DNA of 64,000 nucleotides, taken from NCBI RefSeq assembly GCF_015461835.1, contig NZ_JACOPX010000011.1, forward strand, positions 1 through 64,000, written 5' to 3'. Source of the DNA: Pseudomonas neuropathica. GTDB lineage: Bacteria > Pseudomonadota > Gammaproteobacteria > Pseudomonadales > Pseudomonadaceae. Made by a program: the position numbers and the translations under genes. Positions 1-8,465 of this stretch are shown here, piece by piece. Each line of letters starts with the position of its first letter. Position 1 is the first letter of the stretch. The notes under the pieces are model-generated. The model had not been told where the DNA came from. It ran no database searches and saw only the letters and a program-made list of their open reading frames with translations.

Positions 1-130
1 CTAGCGCAACCTCGCCGAAGACGGCAAGTGCGTACCACGCCCGGCCGAACGCCCGATCACCAAGTTCGAACGCCGCGGCGAACGTCTTGGCCATGGCGTG
101 TGGGACCTGAAGTTCGAAAAGCAGTCCTAA
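1..130 (+). CDS. trmB: tRNA (guanine-N7-)-methyltransferase TrmB, 3' end only
   Basis: The last 42 codons of a plus-strand gene, ending in TAA at 128-130. The tail reads RPITKFERRGERLGHGVWDL then KFEKQS, which matches the conserved C-terminus of TrmB, the SAM-dependent enzyme that makes m7G46 in tRNA. In Pseudomonas trmB lies just upstream of the hemW-rdgB region, so the context agrees. Odd: the codon at 2-4 is TAG in this frame, where homologues usually have Tyr (GYRNL/GYKNL). It is either a sequence-edge artefact or a real nonsense change; see findings. Confidence 0.85.
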
Positions 131-148
131 GCATCACGCAATACCCCT

Positions 149-225
149 GTAGGAGCTGCGGCACGCTGCGATCTCTTGATCTTCAAATCAAGATCAAAAG
201 ATCGCAGCGTGCCGCAGCTCCTACA
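149..225. repeat. Paired REP element, class A
   Basis: Two inverted arms (GTAGGAGCTGC...CGATC and its complement) around a short AT-rich loop, between trmB and the convergent DUF3392 gene. The arms carry GGCACG instead of the usual GAAGG/CAGG stretch. The class A core is GTAGGAGCTGCCG followed by MAGGCTGCGATCTTTTGAT. Confidence 0.9.
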
Positions 226-248
226 GTCGTTTTGGGTGTACTGAAAGA

Positions 249-572
249 TCAGCGGCGGTCGGCGACTACGCCGATGAGGACAAGGACTACCAGCAGGACT
301 GGCGCCAGGCTGTAGTTGTTGAACTGGCTCAAACCCTTGATCACCCAAGGCGTGGCGTAGATCAGCGCGGCGCCGCTGCCGATCACGCACAGTAGCGACA
401 TCAGCGGTATGCGCAAGGCGCCGGCTATGCTGCCCAGGCGCTGCTCGACCCAGCCTTTGAAGTCAGCGCCGAACAGCACCAGCAGGCAGCCGACCAGGGC
501 CAGAGCGATTTCCGAGAGGTTGCTGCGGCTCCAGCGGGAGACGGTGGCGAGCAGGTCGAGTATCAAATCCAT
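249..572 (-). CDS. DUF3392 family small membrane protein
   Basis: A 107-residue protein with three or so hydrophobic segments (about residues 20-38, 54-75 and 88-104) and a short polar N-terminus, as in DUF3392 inner-membrane proteins of Pseudomonas. The family has no assigned function. It lies 22 bp downstream of hemW on the same strand and may be the last gene of the rdgB-hemW transcript. ATG start at 572. Confidence 0.75.
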   Translation of the reverse strand: MDLILDLLATVSRWSRSNLSEIALALVGCLLVLFGADFKGWVEQRLGSIAGALRIPLMSLLCVIGSGAALIYATPWVIKGLSQFNNYSLAPVLLVVLVLIGVVADRR

Positions 573-594
573 GCGTTTTCCCTTAGCACTGAAA

Positions 595-1800
595 TCAGTT
601 CAGAAATTGTTGCAGCAAGTCGTTGAGAAACAGCTGTCCGCGCTCGGTGGCCGCCAGACGTGACGGTTCGACCTGCAACAGACCGCTTTGTTCTGCCGCG
701 GCCCGGCCTTCGGCGAGGCTTTCCAGCGACAGCCCGGTGCGCTCCGGATACAGACGCGACTCAACGCCCGCAGTCAGGCGCAAAGCGTTCATCAGAAACT
801 CGAACGGCATCTCGTCATTGGTCAGCGCTTTTTCGCCAGCCTGGAAGCTTTTTGCCGGGTTGAGATAGTCCTTCGGTAGCCGCGTCTTCCACGTCCGCAC
901 GATGCGCCCGTCCGGATGACTCAACTTGCCATGCGCGCCCGCACCGATGCCGATGAAGTCGCCGAAACTCCAGTAATTGAGGTTATGCCGCGCCGGACGC
1001 CCGGCCTGGGCATAAGCCGACACTTCGTACTGCGCGTAACCGTGCTCGGCCAGCAGCGCCTGCCCGGCCTCTTGGATGTCCCACAGCGTGTCGTCTTCCG
1101 GCAGCACCGGCGGCTGATTCCAGAACACCGTGTTCGGCTCCAGCGTCAGCTGATACCAGGAAATGTGCGTTGGATTCAGCGCGATGGCCTGACGCAGATC
1201 GCTCAGGGCATCGTCCAGCGACTGATCGGGCAAACCGTGCATCAAGTCGAGGTTGAAGTTATCGAACCCGGCCTGCCGCGCCATGCCCGCCGCGCGCACC
1301 GCTTCATCACCGTTGTGAATCCGGCCAAGCGCCTTGAGCTTTTCCTGCTGGAAGCTCTGGATGCCGATCGACAGGCGATTGATCCCCAGCTTGCGGTAGG
1401 CGACGAACTTCTCTTGCTCGAACGTTCCGGGATTGGCTTCCAGAGTGATTTCAATGTCGTGAGCAAACGGAATCCGCTGTTCGACGCCTTCCAGCAGCCG
1501 CCCGAGGGCTTCGGCGCTGAACAGGCTCGGCGTGCCGCCACCAAAGAAGATCGAACTGATTTCACGACCGTACACGGCGTGCAGATCCTGATCGAGATCG
1601 GCCAGCAGCGCATCAACGTATTCCTGCTCCGGCAACACCGGGCTGGCAGTGTGCGAGTTGAAATCGCAATACGGGCATTTGCGCACACACCACGGGATGT
1701 GGATGTACAGCGCCAGGGGCGGCAGCGTCGGCAGCGGCGCCCGAGGCGAAGAAGCGGCGCCGCCGATGATCAGCGACGACGCGGAGGGGCTGTCGGTCAT
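595..1800 (-). CDS. hemW: Radical SAM heme chaperone HemW
   Basis: A 401-residue protein of the HemN/HemW radical SAM family. The cluster motif CVRKCPYC places Cys38, Cys42 and Cys45 for the 4Fe-4S cluster, followed by FFGGGTPS and the C-terminal HemN domain. HemW proteins bind heme and deliver it to respiratory enzymes; they lack coproporphyrinogen oxidase activity, so the older annotation as oxygen-independent CPO is not preferred. Its ATG overlaps the rdgB TGA by 4 bp (ATGA), which implies translational coupling. Confidence 0.93.
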   Translation of the reverse strand: MTDSPSASSLIIGGAASSPRAPLPTLPPLALYIHIPWCVRKCPYCDFNSHTASPVLPEQEYVDALLADLDQDLHAVYGREISSIFFGGGTPSLFSAEALGRLLEGVEQRIPFAHDIEITLEANPGTFEQEKFVAYRKLGINRLSIGIQSFQQEKLKALGRIHNGDEAVRAAGMARQAGFDNFNLDLMHGLPDQSLDDALSDLRQAIALNPTHISWYQLTLEPNTVFWNQPPVLPEDDTLWDIQEAGQALLAEHGYAQYEVSAYAQAGRPARHNLNYWSFGDFIGIGAGAHGKLSHPDGRIVRTWKTRLPKDYLNPAKSFQAGEKALTNDEMPFEFLMNALRLTAGVESRLYPERTGLSLESLAEGRAAAEQSGLLQVEPSRLAATERGQLFLNDLLQQFLN

Positions 1801-2393
1801 TTCAGGCCCAGACGCTGGCGCAGCAGATCCATTGCACGGGCGCGGTGGCTGATCTGGTTCTTGTCGGTCGGGCTCAGTTCAGCACTGGACACGTCGCGTT
1901 CCGGTACCCAGAACAGCGGGTCATAACCGAAACCGTGCTCGCCGCTGGCAGCGGTCAGAATCCGTCCGTGCCACAGGCCTTCGCAGAGAATCGGCAACGG
2001 ATCATCGGCGTGACGCACCAATGCCAGCACGCAGACGAACTGCGCGCCGCGCTCGGCTTGCGGCACATCTTTCAGTGCATCGAGCAATTTGGCATTGTTC
2101 GCCGCATCGCCCTGGCCGTCGGCATAACGTGCCGAATAGATGCCCGGCGCTCCGCCGAGGAAATCCACCGCCAGACCGGAGTCGTCGGCCAGTGCCGGCA
2201 GCCCGGAAATGCGTGCGGCGTTGCGGGCCTTGAGGATCGCGTTCTCGACGAACGACAGACCGGTTTCTTCCGGCTCGACCTTGCTCCACTCGCCAATCGA
2301 GCGCAGTTGCACCGAGTCGCCGAGCATGGCCTGGAGTTCTTTGAGTTTGCCGGCGTTATGGCTGGCCAGTACGAGCTGCTTGATGTTCATCAT
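1797..2393 (-). CDS. rdgB: dITP/XTP pyrophosphatase RdgB
   Basis: A 198-residue HAM1/RdgB protein that hydrolyses non-canonical purine triphosphates (ITP, dITP, XTP) to monophosphates and so keeps them out of DNA. Family motifs are present: SHNAGKLKEL (11-20), ADDSGLAVD (69-77) and GEHGFGYDP (151-159). Two consecutive ATG codons occur at the start; the first overlaps the stop of the upstream DUF4426 gene by 4 bp. It is the middle gene of an overlapping DUF4426-rdgB-hemW run. Confidence 0.95.
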   Translation of the reverse strand: MMNIKQLVLASHNAGKLKELQAMLGDSVQLRSIGEWSKVEPEETGLSFVENAILKARNAARISGLPALADDSGLAVDFLGGAPGIYSARYADGQGDAANNAKLLDALKDVPQAERGAQFVCVLALVRHADDPLPILCEGLWHGRILTAASGEHGFGYDPLFWVPERDVSSAELSPTDKNQISHRARAMDLLRQRLGLK

Positions 2394-2824
2394 TCGCCGG
2401 GAAAGAGTTCTTGGTTGAAATTGATGGTGTTGATCTTGTCGCCGTTCTGCACCTTGATTTCAAAGGTGCGGGTTTCCTGCTGCTCCACCGGGTACTGGGC
2501 GATGTAATAGATCGCGCCCTGTTCGGTGATCTGGCGGAAATTCAGCGGCACGCTCTGGCTGGTCAAGTCTTTGACCGTGCCGGTGACGTTGGCGATCAGT
2601 GGTTTACCGTCCTTGATCACCGAGACATTGATCACGCCCTGATTCTTGCTGCGCACCAGTTCCGCTGCCTTGGCGATGTCCGGCGTCAGAAACGTCGAGT
2701 TGAAGGTGTTGTAGTGCACCGTGACGTCGCCAAAGGTTTCCTGGCGCTCGCCCTTGATGACGTCGGCCGCCAGGGCGCTGGCGCTCAGGCAGGCAGTCAA
2801 TAACAACAACGCTAAACGACCCAT
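2390..2824 (-). CDS. DUF4426 domain-containing exported protein
   Basis: A 144-residue protein with a signal peptide (hydrophobic residues 4-17, cleavage likely after ASALA at 19), so it is probably periplasmic. The rest is a beta-rich DUF4426 domain with no visible catalytic motif or cysteine pair. The gene is conserved between metW and rdgB in Pseudomonas (PA0388 position), but no function is known to me. It overlaps rdgB by 4 bp and lies 26 bp after metW. Confidence 0.8.
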   Translation of the reverse strand: MGRLALLLLTACLSASALAADVIKGERQETFGDVTVHYNTFNSTFLTPDIAKAAELVRSKNQGVINVSVIKDGKPLIANVTGTVKDLTSQSVPLNFRQITEQGAIYYIAQYPVEQQETRTFEIKVQNGDKINTINFNQELFPGE

Positions 2825-2850
2825 GATCGTGCTCCTCGAAATGACGGGAT

Positions 2851-3471
2851 TCAGACCGCGACTTTGTGGTCTGCAAGCTGCGGGCTGCTGACGCGGTAGA
2901 TACCGATCTCACCTAACAGATTAGGCCATAGCTTACTGGCCCACCCGTGGCGGTGCTGTTGATCCACGGCAAGCCGATCAATGACCTTCGCATCACGTTC
3001 GCGGCAAAGTTCTTCAAAGTCTTCGAAGGTGCAGAAGTGAATGTTCGGCGTGTTGTACCAGGTGTACGGCAGGAACTCGGACACCGGCATGCGCCCCTTG
3101 CTCGCCAGATACCAGCGGCAGCGCCAGTGGCCGAAGTTCGGGAAAGTGATGATGCATTGGCGACCGACCCGGAGCATTTCGTCGAGGATCTTGTCCGGGT
3201 AATGCACGGCTTGCAGGGCCTGAGTCATGACGACGATGTCGAAACTGTTGCTGGCAAAGTTACCCAGCCCCTTGTCCAGATCCTGCTCGATGACGTTAAC
3301 GCCTTTGGCCACGCACTGGGCGATGTTGTCGGCGTCGTTTTCCAGGCCATAACCGGTGACATTCTTGTTGTCGCGCAGCCAGGTCAGCAGTTCGCCGTCA
3401 CCGCAACCGAGGTCGAGGACGCGGCTGCCGGCGGGGATCCATTCCTGGATGATTTCCAGATCAGCTCTCAT
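2851..3471 (-). CDS. metW: Methionine biosynthesis protein MetW
   Basis: A 206-residue class I methyltransferase-fold protein with a clear SAM-binding motif I (VLDLGCGDGE, 18-27). MetW always accompanies MetX in proteobacteria and is needed for full homoserine acyltransferase function; whether it methylates anything is unclear. It starts 7 bp after the metX stop, so the two are almost certainly co-transcribed and coupled. Confidence 0.93.
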   Translation of the reverse strand: MRADLEIIQEWIPAGSRVLDLGCGDGELLTWLRDNKNVTGYGLENDADNIAQCVAKGVNVIEQDLDKGLGNFASNSFDIVVMTQALQAVHYPDKILDEMLRVGRQCIITFPNFGHWRCRWYLASKGRMPVSEFLPYTWYNTPNIHFCTFEDFEELCRERDAKVIDRLAVDQQHRHGWASKLWPNLLGEIGIYRVSSPQLADHKVAV

Positions 3472-3478
3472 GGCTTTC

Positions 3479-4618
3479 TCACAGCGTGATGCGGTTCATG
3501 TAATTGCCGAACGCCTGCAAGTAGCGCGGGATCGGAATCAGGAAGGCGTCGTGGCCCTGCGGTGCGTCGATTTCCAGATAGCTGACGTCTTTGCGCGCCG
3601 CCATCAGTGCATCCACCAGTTCCCGCGAACGGGCCGGAGAGAAGCGCCAGTCGGTGGTAAACGACATCACGCAGAACTTGGCCGTGGCGTTTTCAAAGGT
3701 TTTCGCCAGGTTATCGTCGAAATTCGCCGCTGGATCGAAGTAGTCCAGCGCCTTGGTCATCAACAGATAGGTGTTGGCGTCGAAGCGTCCGGAGAACTCT
3801 TCGCCCTGATAGCGCAGGTAGCTTTCGACCTGGAATTCGACACTGTGGAAGTCGTAGTTGAGCTTTTCGCTCTTCAGGCCACGGCCGAATTTCTCGCCCA
3901 TGGAATCGTCGGACAGGTAAGTGATGTGCCCGACCATCCGCGCCAGCATCAGCCCGCGTTTGGGGATCACGCCCGCTTCCTGGAACGAACCGCCATGGAA
4001 TTCCGGATCGGTCAGGATCGCCTGACGCGCGACTTCGTTGAAGGCGATGTTCTGCGCCGACAACTTCGGTGCCGAAGCGATAGCCAGACAGTGACGCACG
4101 CGATCCGGGTAGGTGATGGTCCATTGCAGCGCCTGCATGCCGCCGAGGCTGCCGCCAATCACCGCCGCCCACTGGCCGATGCCGAGCAGATCAGCGAGAC
4201 GCGCCTGGCTGTGCACCCAGTCTTCCACGGTGAGCACCGGGAAGTCGGCGCCGAACGGTTTGCCGGTCTCCGGGTTGATGCTGCTCGGGCCGGTGGAGCC
4301 GTTGCAGCCGCCGAGGTTGTTCAGGCTGACCACGAAGAACTTGTTGGTGTCGATCGGTTTACCCGGGCCGATGCAGCTGTCCCACCAACCGGGTTTGCGG
4401 TCGTCGACGCTGTGATAACCGGCGGCGTGGTGATGGCCGGACAAGGCGTGGCAAATCAGCACGGCGTTGCTCGCTTGCGCGTTCAGCGTGCCGTAGGTTT
4501 CGTAGATCAGGTCATAGGCGGCCAGCGAACGGCCGCAGGCCAGCGCCAGCGGTTCGCTGAAGTGCGCGGTTTGCGGCGTCACCAGACCAACAGAATCGGG
4601 GGGAAAGGCAGTTGGCAT
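3479..4618 (-). CDS. metX: Homoserine O-acyltransferase MetX
   Basis: A 379-residue alpha/beta-hydrolase enzyme that acylates homoserine in the first committed step of methionine synthesis. The nucleophile elbow is GGSLGG with Ser157; the likely triad partners are Asp323 (TTDWRFS) and His356 (QGHDAF). MetX is named an acetyltransferase by homology, but Pseudomonas enzymes of this type are reported to use succinyl-CoA, so I leave the acyl donor open. It is the first gene of metX-metW; a MITE-like repeat lies upstream. Confidence 0.93.
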   Translation of the reverse strand: MPTAFPPDSVGLVTPQTAHFSEPLALACGRSLAAYDLIYETYGTLNAQASNAVLICHALSGHHHAAGYHSVDDRKPGWWDSCIGPGKPIDTNKFFVVSLNNLGGCNGSTGPSSINPETGKPFGADFPVLTVEDWVHSQARLADLLGIGQWAAVIGGSLGGMQALQWTITYPDRVRHCLAIASAPKLSAQNIAFNEVARQAILTDPEFHGGSFQEAGVIPKRGLMLARMVGHITYLSDDSMGEKFGRGLKSEKLNYDFHSVEFQVESYLRYQGEEFSGRFDANTYLLMTKALDYFDPAANFDDNLAKTFENATAKFCVMSFTTDWRFSPARSRELVDALMAARKDVSYLEIDAPQGHDAFLIPIPRYLQAFGNYMNRITL

Positions 4619-4680
4619 CGACCCTGCTCTCGTTGAAATGAGGCGTAAGTCTAAAGACCGGGGGGGTTAGCGGCAAGCGG

Positions 4681-4829
4681 CCCTCACCCTAGCCCTCTCC
4701 CAGAGGTAGAGGGGGCCGACCGAGGTGTTCTTTTGAGCTACGCCGACCTGATCTATCCGGGCTGAACTCAGGTTCCGAAAACACCCTAGATCGGCAACCT
4801 CTCCAGGGGGAGAGGGCTGGGGTGAGGGG
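4681..4829. repeat. MITE-like palindromic element, copy 1
   Basis: A 149 bp element with long inverted ends (CCCTCACCCTAGCCCTCTCC and a complement ending GGTGAGGG) and an internal core TACGCCGACCTGA at 4739-4751 followed by a short inner dyad (GAACTCAGGTTC). Three more copies occur at 26.9, 34.5 and 51.2 kb. No coding capacity is visible. Confidence 0.85.
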
Positions 4830-4846
4830 CGCAGGCGCTGCAAAAC

Positions 4847-5143
4847 TCAAGACAAGCGCCCAACCAACCCAGGCAAATCCGGCAACTTCTTCGGCGAGCA
4901 AATCTTCACGCGCTTCTGCCGGTTCAGCTCGCCGCTGAGCAAACTGACCTGGCTCTTGGACACCCCGAATGCCTTGGCCAGAAAGCCCATCAGATACGCA
5001 TTGGCCTTGCCCTCAACCGGCGGCGCAGTCAGGCGAATCTTCAAACGATCACCGTGCAGCCCGGCGAAGTCATCGCTACGGGCTGCCGGTTGCAGGTGAC
5101 ACTCGAGGATCAAGTCGTCACCGTCCCAACGGAACCAGCTCAC
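4847..5143 (-). CDS. yggU: DUF167 / YggU family protein
   Basis: A 98-residue protein of the YggU (UPF0235/DUF167) family, with the characteristic ...RLTAPPVEGKANAYL segment around residues 37-51. The function is unknown. It overlaps the end of yggT by 4 bp and forms the last gene of proC-yggT-yggU, a conserved order in gammaproteobacteria. Confidence 0.88.
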   Translation of the reverse strand: MSWFRWDGDDLILECHLQPAARSDDFAGLHGDRLKIRLTAPPVEGKANAYLMGFLAKAFGVSKSQVSLLSGELNRQKRVKICSPKKLPDLPGLVGRLS

Positions 5144-5730
5144 ATCAGCAAGCGCAGGATTTCCGGCATCATCGTCATCGCCGCGAGGTTGTTGATCACC
5201 AGCATGTCGATAATCTTCAGCGCGAGGAAGGCGAAAATCGGCGACAGGTCCAGGCCACCAAGGTTCGGCAGGAAACGCCGGAATGGCGCCAGTGCCGGCT
5301 CGCAGATCTGGTTGACCAGTTCAGCTCCCGGGTTGTGGCTGCCCGGCGCGACCCACGACAGAATCACGCTGATGATCAGTGCGAAGAAGAAGATCTTCAG
5401 GAACAGTGCTGTCACGCCGATCAGCGACCAGATAAACAGTTGCAGCGGGTTGCCGGTGGTGCCGTAAGTCAGCAGCAGGGTCAGCGCCATCAGCGCCAGT
5501 TGCACCAGAATCGCCAGCACCAGCGACGACATGTCGAGGCCGAACAGGCTCGGAATGATCCGGCGCAGAGGTTTGAGCAGCGGCTGTGTGGCCTTGACCA
5601 CAAACTGGCACAGCGGGTTGTAGAAGTTCGCCCGCACCAATTGCAGGACGAAACGCAGCAGCACGATCAGCAGATACAGACTGCCGAGGGTTTGCAGCAC
5701 GTAAACCGCTACGGTGTTCAATCCAATCAT
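5140..5730 (-). CDS. yggT: YggT family integral membrane protein
   Basis: A 196-residue protein with two YggT repeats, each a pair of membrane helices (about residues 8-30, 66-95, 103-130 and 160-190). I chose the ATG at 5730 because a GGAGCC ribosome site lies just upstream and the alternative upstream extension lies inside proC. E. coli YggT is linked to osmotic tolerance; the molecular role is unknown. Stop overlaps yggU start; proC ends 10 bp upstream. Confidence 0.9.
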   Translation of the reverse strand: MIGLNTVAVYVLQTLGSLYLLIVLLRFVLQLVRANFYNPLCQFVVKATQPLLKPLRRIIPSLFGLDMSSLVLAILVQLALMALTLLLTYGTTGNPLQLFIWSLIGVTALFLKIFFFALIISVILSWVAPGSHNPGAELVNQICEPALAPFRRFLPNLGGLDLSPIFAFLALKIIDMLVINNLAAMTMMPEILRLLM

Positions 5731-5740
5731 GTAAGGCTCC

Positions 5741-6559
5741 TTATTTGCCCAGTTGTTCGGCCATTTCGGCCGAGCGGTGCGCGGCGGCGCCGAGTGCGGT
5801 TTCGACCAGGGCTTCGAAGCCATTGGCCTGGAATGACTTGATTGCAGCTTCCGTTGTGCCATTTGGCGAAGTCACGCGGCGGCGCAATTCGGCGGCGTCG
5901 ACGTCACTGGAAACCGCCATGTGCGCGGCGCCGAGGGCGGTTTGCAGAGTCAGTTGCTCGGCGATGTCCTTGGGCAAGCCAAGTTTGACGCCGGCGGCGG
6001 TCATGGCTTCGATCAACAGGAAGAAGTACGCCGGGCCGGAGCCGGACACAGCGGTCACGGCATCCAGTTGCTGCTCTTCGTTCAGCCACAGGGCGATGCC
6101 GACGGCGGACAGCAGCTCTTCGGCTTGCTGACGCTGTTCGGCGGTCACTTCGCTGGTCGCGTAAAGGCCGCTGACGCCCTGACGCAGCAGCGCTGGCGTG
6201 TTGGGCATGCAGCGCACGATCGGCTGCTCGCCGAGCCACGCGGTCATGCTCGCGCAAGTGATGCCGGCCGCGATGGAGACCACCAGTTGATTGGGTTTCA
6301 GGCTTGGGCGAATCGCCTCGCACACGGCTTTCATCGCCTGTGGTTTGACTGCCAGCACAATCACATCGACGCCGTCGATGGCCTGGGCGTTGTCGGCAAA
6401 GGTTTCGATGCCGTGTTCGGCACTGACTTTGGCGCGGGTTTCTTCACCCGGGTCGCTGGCGCGGATCTGTGCGGCTTCCAGCCCCTTGGCGCGCAGGCCG
6501 CCAATCAGACTGGCCGCCATGTTGCCCGCACCGATAAACGCAATACGTGTGTTGCTCAT
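5741..6559 (-). CDS. proC: Pyrroline-5-carboxylate reductase
   Basis: A 272-residue cytosolic enzyme for the last step of proline synthesis, reducing 1-pyrroline-5-carboxylate with NAD(P)H. The Rossmann motif FIGAGNMA is at 8-15, and the C-terminal P5CR signature region (TSPNGTTEAAI) is intact. Length is as expected. It sits between yggS and yggT in the common yggS-proC-yggT order, with short gaps that suggest one transcript. Confidence 0.95.
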   Translation of the reverse strand: MSNTRIAFIGAGNMAASLIGGLRAKGLEAAQIRASDPGEETRAKVSAEHGIETFADNAQAIDGVDVIVLAVKPQAMKAVCEAIRPSLKPNQLVVSIAAGITCASMTAWLGEQPIVRCMPNTPALLRQGVSGLYATSEVTAEQRQQAEELLSAVGIALWLNEEQQLDAVTAVSGSGPAYFFLLIEAMTAAGVKLGLPKDIAEQLTLQTALGAAHMAVSSDVDAAELRRRVTSPNGTTEAAIKSFQANGFEALVETALGAAAHRSAEMAEQLGK

Positions 6560-6582
6560 GTGTGGTCCTTATCTGGAATGGT

Positions 6583-7269
6583 TCAAGACTGGGAATAATC
6601 TCTGGCACCAAACAGGGCCGTACCGATACGCACCCAAGTGGCGCCTTGGGCAATGGCCGACTCGAGGTCGTGGCTCATGCCCATGGACAGTGTGTCGAGC
6701 GGCAGATCGAGGCTCGCCTGCAGTTTCTGCACGGCGGCGAAGGCCGCGTCTTGCTCGGCGCGATCCTCGGTCGGCTCGGGGATCGCCATCAACCCGCGCA
6801 ATTTCAATCGGGGCAGGGTGCTGATGGCCGCGGCCAGTGCCGGCAGGTCTGTCGGGGTGCAGCCGGACTTGCTCGCCTCACCGCTGACGTTGACCTGAAT
6901 GCAGATGTTCAGCGGCGGCAACTCGGCCGGGCGCTGTTCGGACAAGCGTTGAGCGATTTTCAGGCGATCCACGGAGTGCACCCAGTCGAAATGCTCGGCG
7001 ATGGCGCGAGTCTTGTTCGATTGAATGGGGCCGATGAAGTGCCAGATCAAGGGCAGGTCGGCCAGTTCGAGCTGTTTGCCCAAGGCTTCCTGCAGGTAAT
7101 TCTCGCCAAAGTCATGCAGGCCGGCGGCATACGCTTCGCGCAGGGCCTGGGCGGGTTTGGTCTTGCTGACCGCGAGCAGCTGGACGCTGTTTTCAGCGCG
7201 GTTTGCAGCTGTTACCGCTGCCTGGATGCGCGAACTAACCAGTTGGATGTTGTCTGCTATCGTGGACAT
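6583..7269 (-). CDS. yggS: Pyridoxal phosphate homeostasis protein YggS
   Basis: A 228-residue PLP-binding protein of the YggS/PROSC family with an alanine racemase-like TIM barrel. The PLP lysine is Lys36 in LLAVSKTKP, and the C-terminal MGMSHDLESAI motif is present. It acts in PLP balance and amino-acid metabolism rather than as an enzyme. I start at the ATG at 7269; a TTG directly before it is possible but less likely. It diverges from pilT across 56 bp. Confidence 0.93.
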   Translation of the reverse strand: MSTIADNIQLVSSRIQAAVTAANRAENSVQLLAVSKTKPAQALREAYAAGLHDFGENYLQEALGKQLELADLPLIWHFIGPIQSNKTRAIAEHFDWVHSVDRLKIAQRLSEQRPAELPPLNICIQVNVSGEASKSGCTPTDLPALAAAISTLPRLKLRGLMAIPEPTEDRAEQDAAFAAVQKLQASLDLPLDTLSMGMSHDLESAIAQGATWVRIGTALFGARDYSQS

Positions 7270-7325
7270 CAAGAGGCGCCAGCGGTCGGAAGGTTCGCGG
7301 CATTCTACTGGAATTGAGGAGCGCT

Positions 7326-8360
7326 ATGGATATCACTGAACTGCTGGCCTTCAGCGCCAAACAGGGAGCTTCCGACCTGCACCTGTCGGCCGGTCTGCCG
7401 CCGATGATCCGCGTCGATGGCGATGTGCGGCGGATCAATCTGCCAGCGCTGGATCACAAACAAGTGCACGAACTGATCTACGACATCATGAACGACACCC
7501 AGCGGGTCGACTTCGAGAAACATCTGGAAACCGACTTTTCCTTCGAAGTGCCGGGTGTGGCGCGTTTCCGCGTCAACGCTTTCAACCAGAACCGTGGCGC
7601 AGGCGCCGTATTCCGTACGATTCCGTCGAAAGTGCTGAGCATGGAAGATCTCGCCATGGGCGACGTCTTCCGCAAGATCACCGATGCGCCGCGCGGGCTG
7701 GTGCTGGTGACTGGGCCGACCGGTTCGGGCAAGTCGACCACGCTGGCGGCGATGATCGATTACCTCAATACCCACCGGCATCACCACATCCTGACTATCG
7801 AAGATCCGATCGAGTTTGTTCACGAATCGCGCAAATGCCTGATCAATCAGCGTGAAGTCCACCGTGATACCCGCAGCTTCGCCACTGCGTTGCGCTCGGC
7901 ACTGCGTGAAGACCCGGATGTAATTTTGGTCGGTGAGATGCGTGACCTGGAAACCATTCGCCTGGCACTGACCGCAGCCGAAACCGGGCACTTGGTATTC
8001 GGCACGCTGCACACCACCTCGGCGGCGAAAACCATCGACCGCGTGGTCGACGTGTTCCCCGGTGACGAGAAGTCGATGGTGCGTTCGATGTTGTCGGAGT
8101 CGTTACTGGCGGTGGTTTCGCAGACGCTGATCAAGAAGGTCGGCGGCGGGCGGGTGGCGGCGCACGAGATCATGTTGGGGACGTCGGCGATCCGTAACCT
8201 GATCCGCGAGGACAAGGTCGCGCAGATGTATTCGGCGATTCAGACGGGTGGGGCGTTGGGCATGCAGACACTGGACATGTGCCTGAAGGAACTGGTGACC
8301 AAGGGCTTGATCAGCCGCGAACATGCGCGGGAGAAGGCGCGCACGCCGGATAATTTTTAA
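7326..8360 (+). CDS. pilT: Type IV pilus retraction ATPase PilT
   Basis: A 344-residue hexameric secretion ATPase that powers pilus retraction and twitching. Walker A is GPTGSGKST (130-138), followed by the Asp box, a Walker B (DVILVGEMRD) and the AIRNLIRE motif typical of PilT. The ATG at 7326 is preceded by GAGGA at 7316-7320. In P. aeruginosa pilU follows directly, but here the next features are a REP element and an opposing NlpC/P60 gene, so the accessory ATPase is not linked. Confidence 0.96.
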   Translation: MDITELLAFSAKQGASDLHLSAGLPPMIRVDGDVRRINLPALDHKQVHELIYDIMNDTQRVDFEKHLETDFSFEVPGVARFRVNAFNQNRGAGAVFRTIPSKVLSMEDLAMGDVFRKITDAPRGLVLVTGPTGSGKSTTLAAMIDYLNTHRHHHILTIEDPIEFVHESRKCLINQREVHRDTRSFATALRSALREDPDVILVGEMRDLETIRLALTAAETGHLVFGTLHTTSAAKTIDRVVDVFPGDEKSMVRSMLSESLLAVVSQTLIKKVGGGRVAAHEIMLGTSAIRNLIREDKVAQMYSAIQTGGALGMQTLDMCLKELVTKGLISREHAREKARTPDNF

Positions 8361-8370
8361 ACGCCAAAAG

Positions 8371-8450
8371 CAAAAGATCGCAGCCTTCGGCAGCTCCTAC
8401 AGGGAAATGCATTCCAATTGTAGGGGCTGCCGAAGGCTGCGATCTTTTGA
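8371..8450. repeat. Paired REP element, class A
   Basis: Inverted class A arms 20 bp apart, between the convergent ends of pilT and the NlpC/P60 gene. The right arm has one change (GTAGGGGCTGCC). Confidence 0.92.
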
Positions 8451-8465
8451 TCTTGCTTCGAAGAC

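Noticed and set aside
4681..4829. Insertion sequence
   Set aside because: Too short, no transposase frame; better described as a non-autonomous palindromic repeat.
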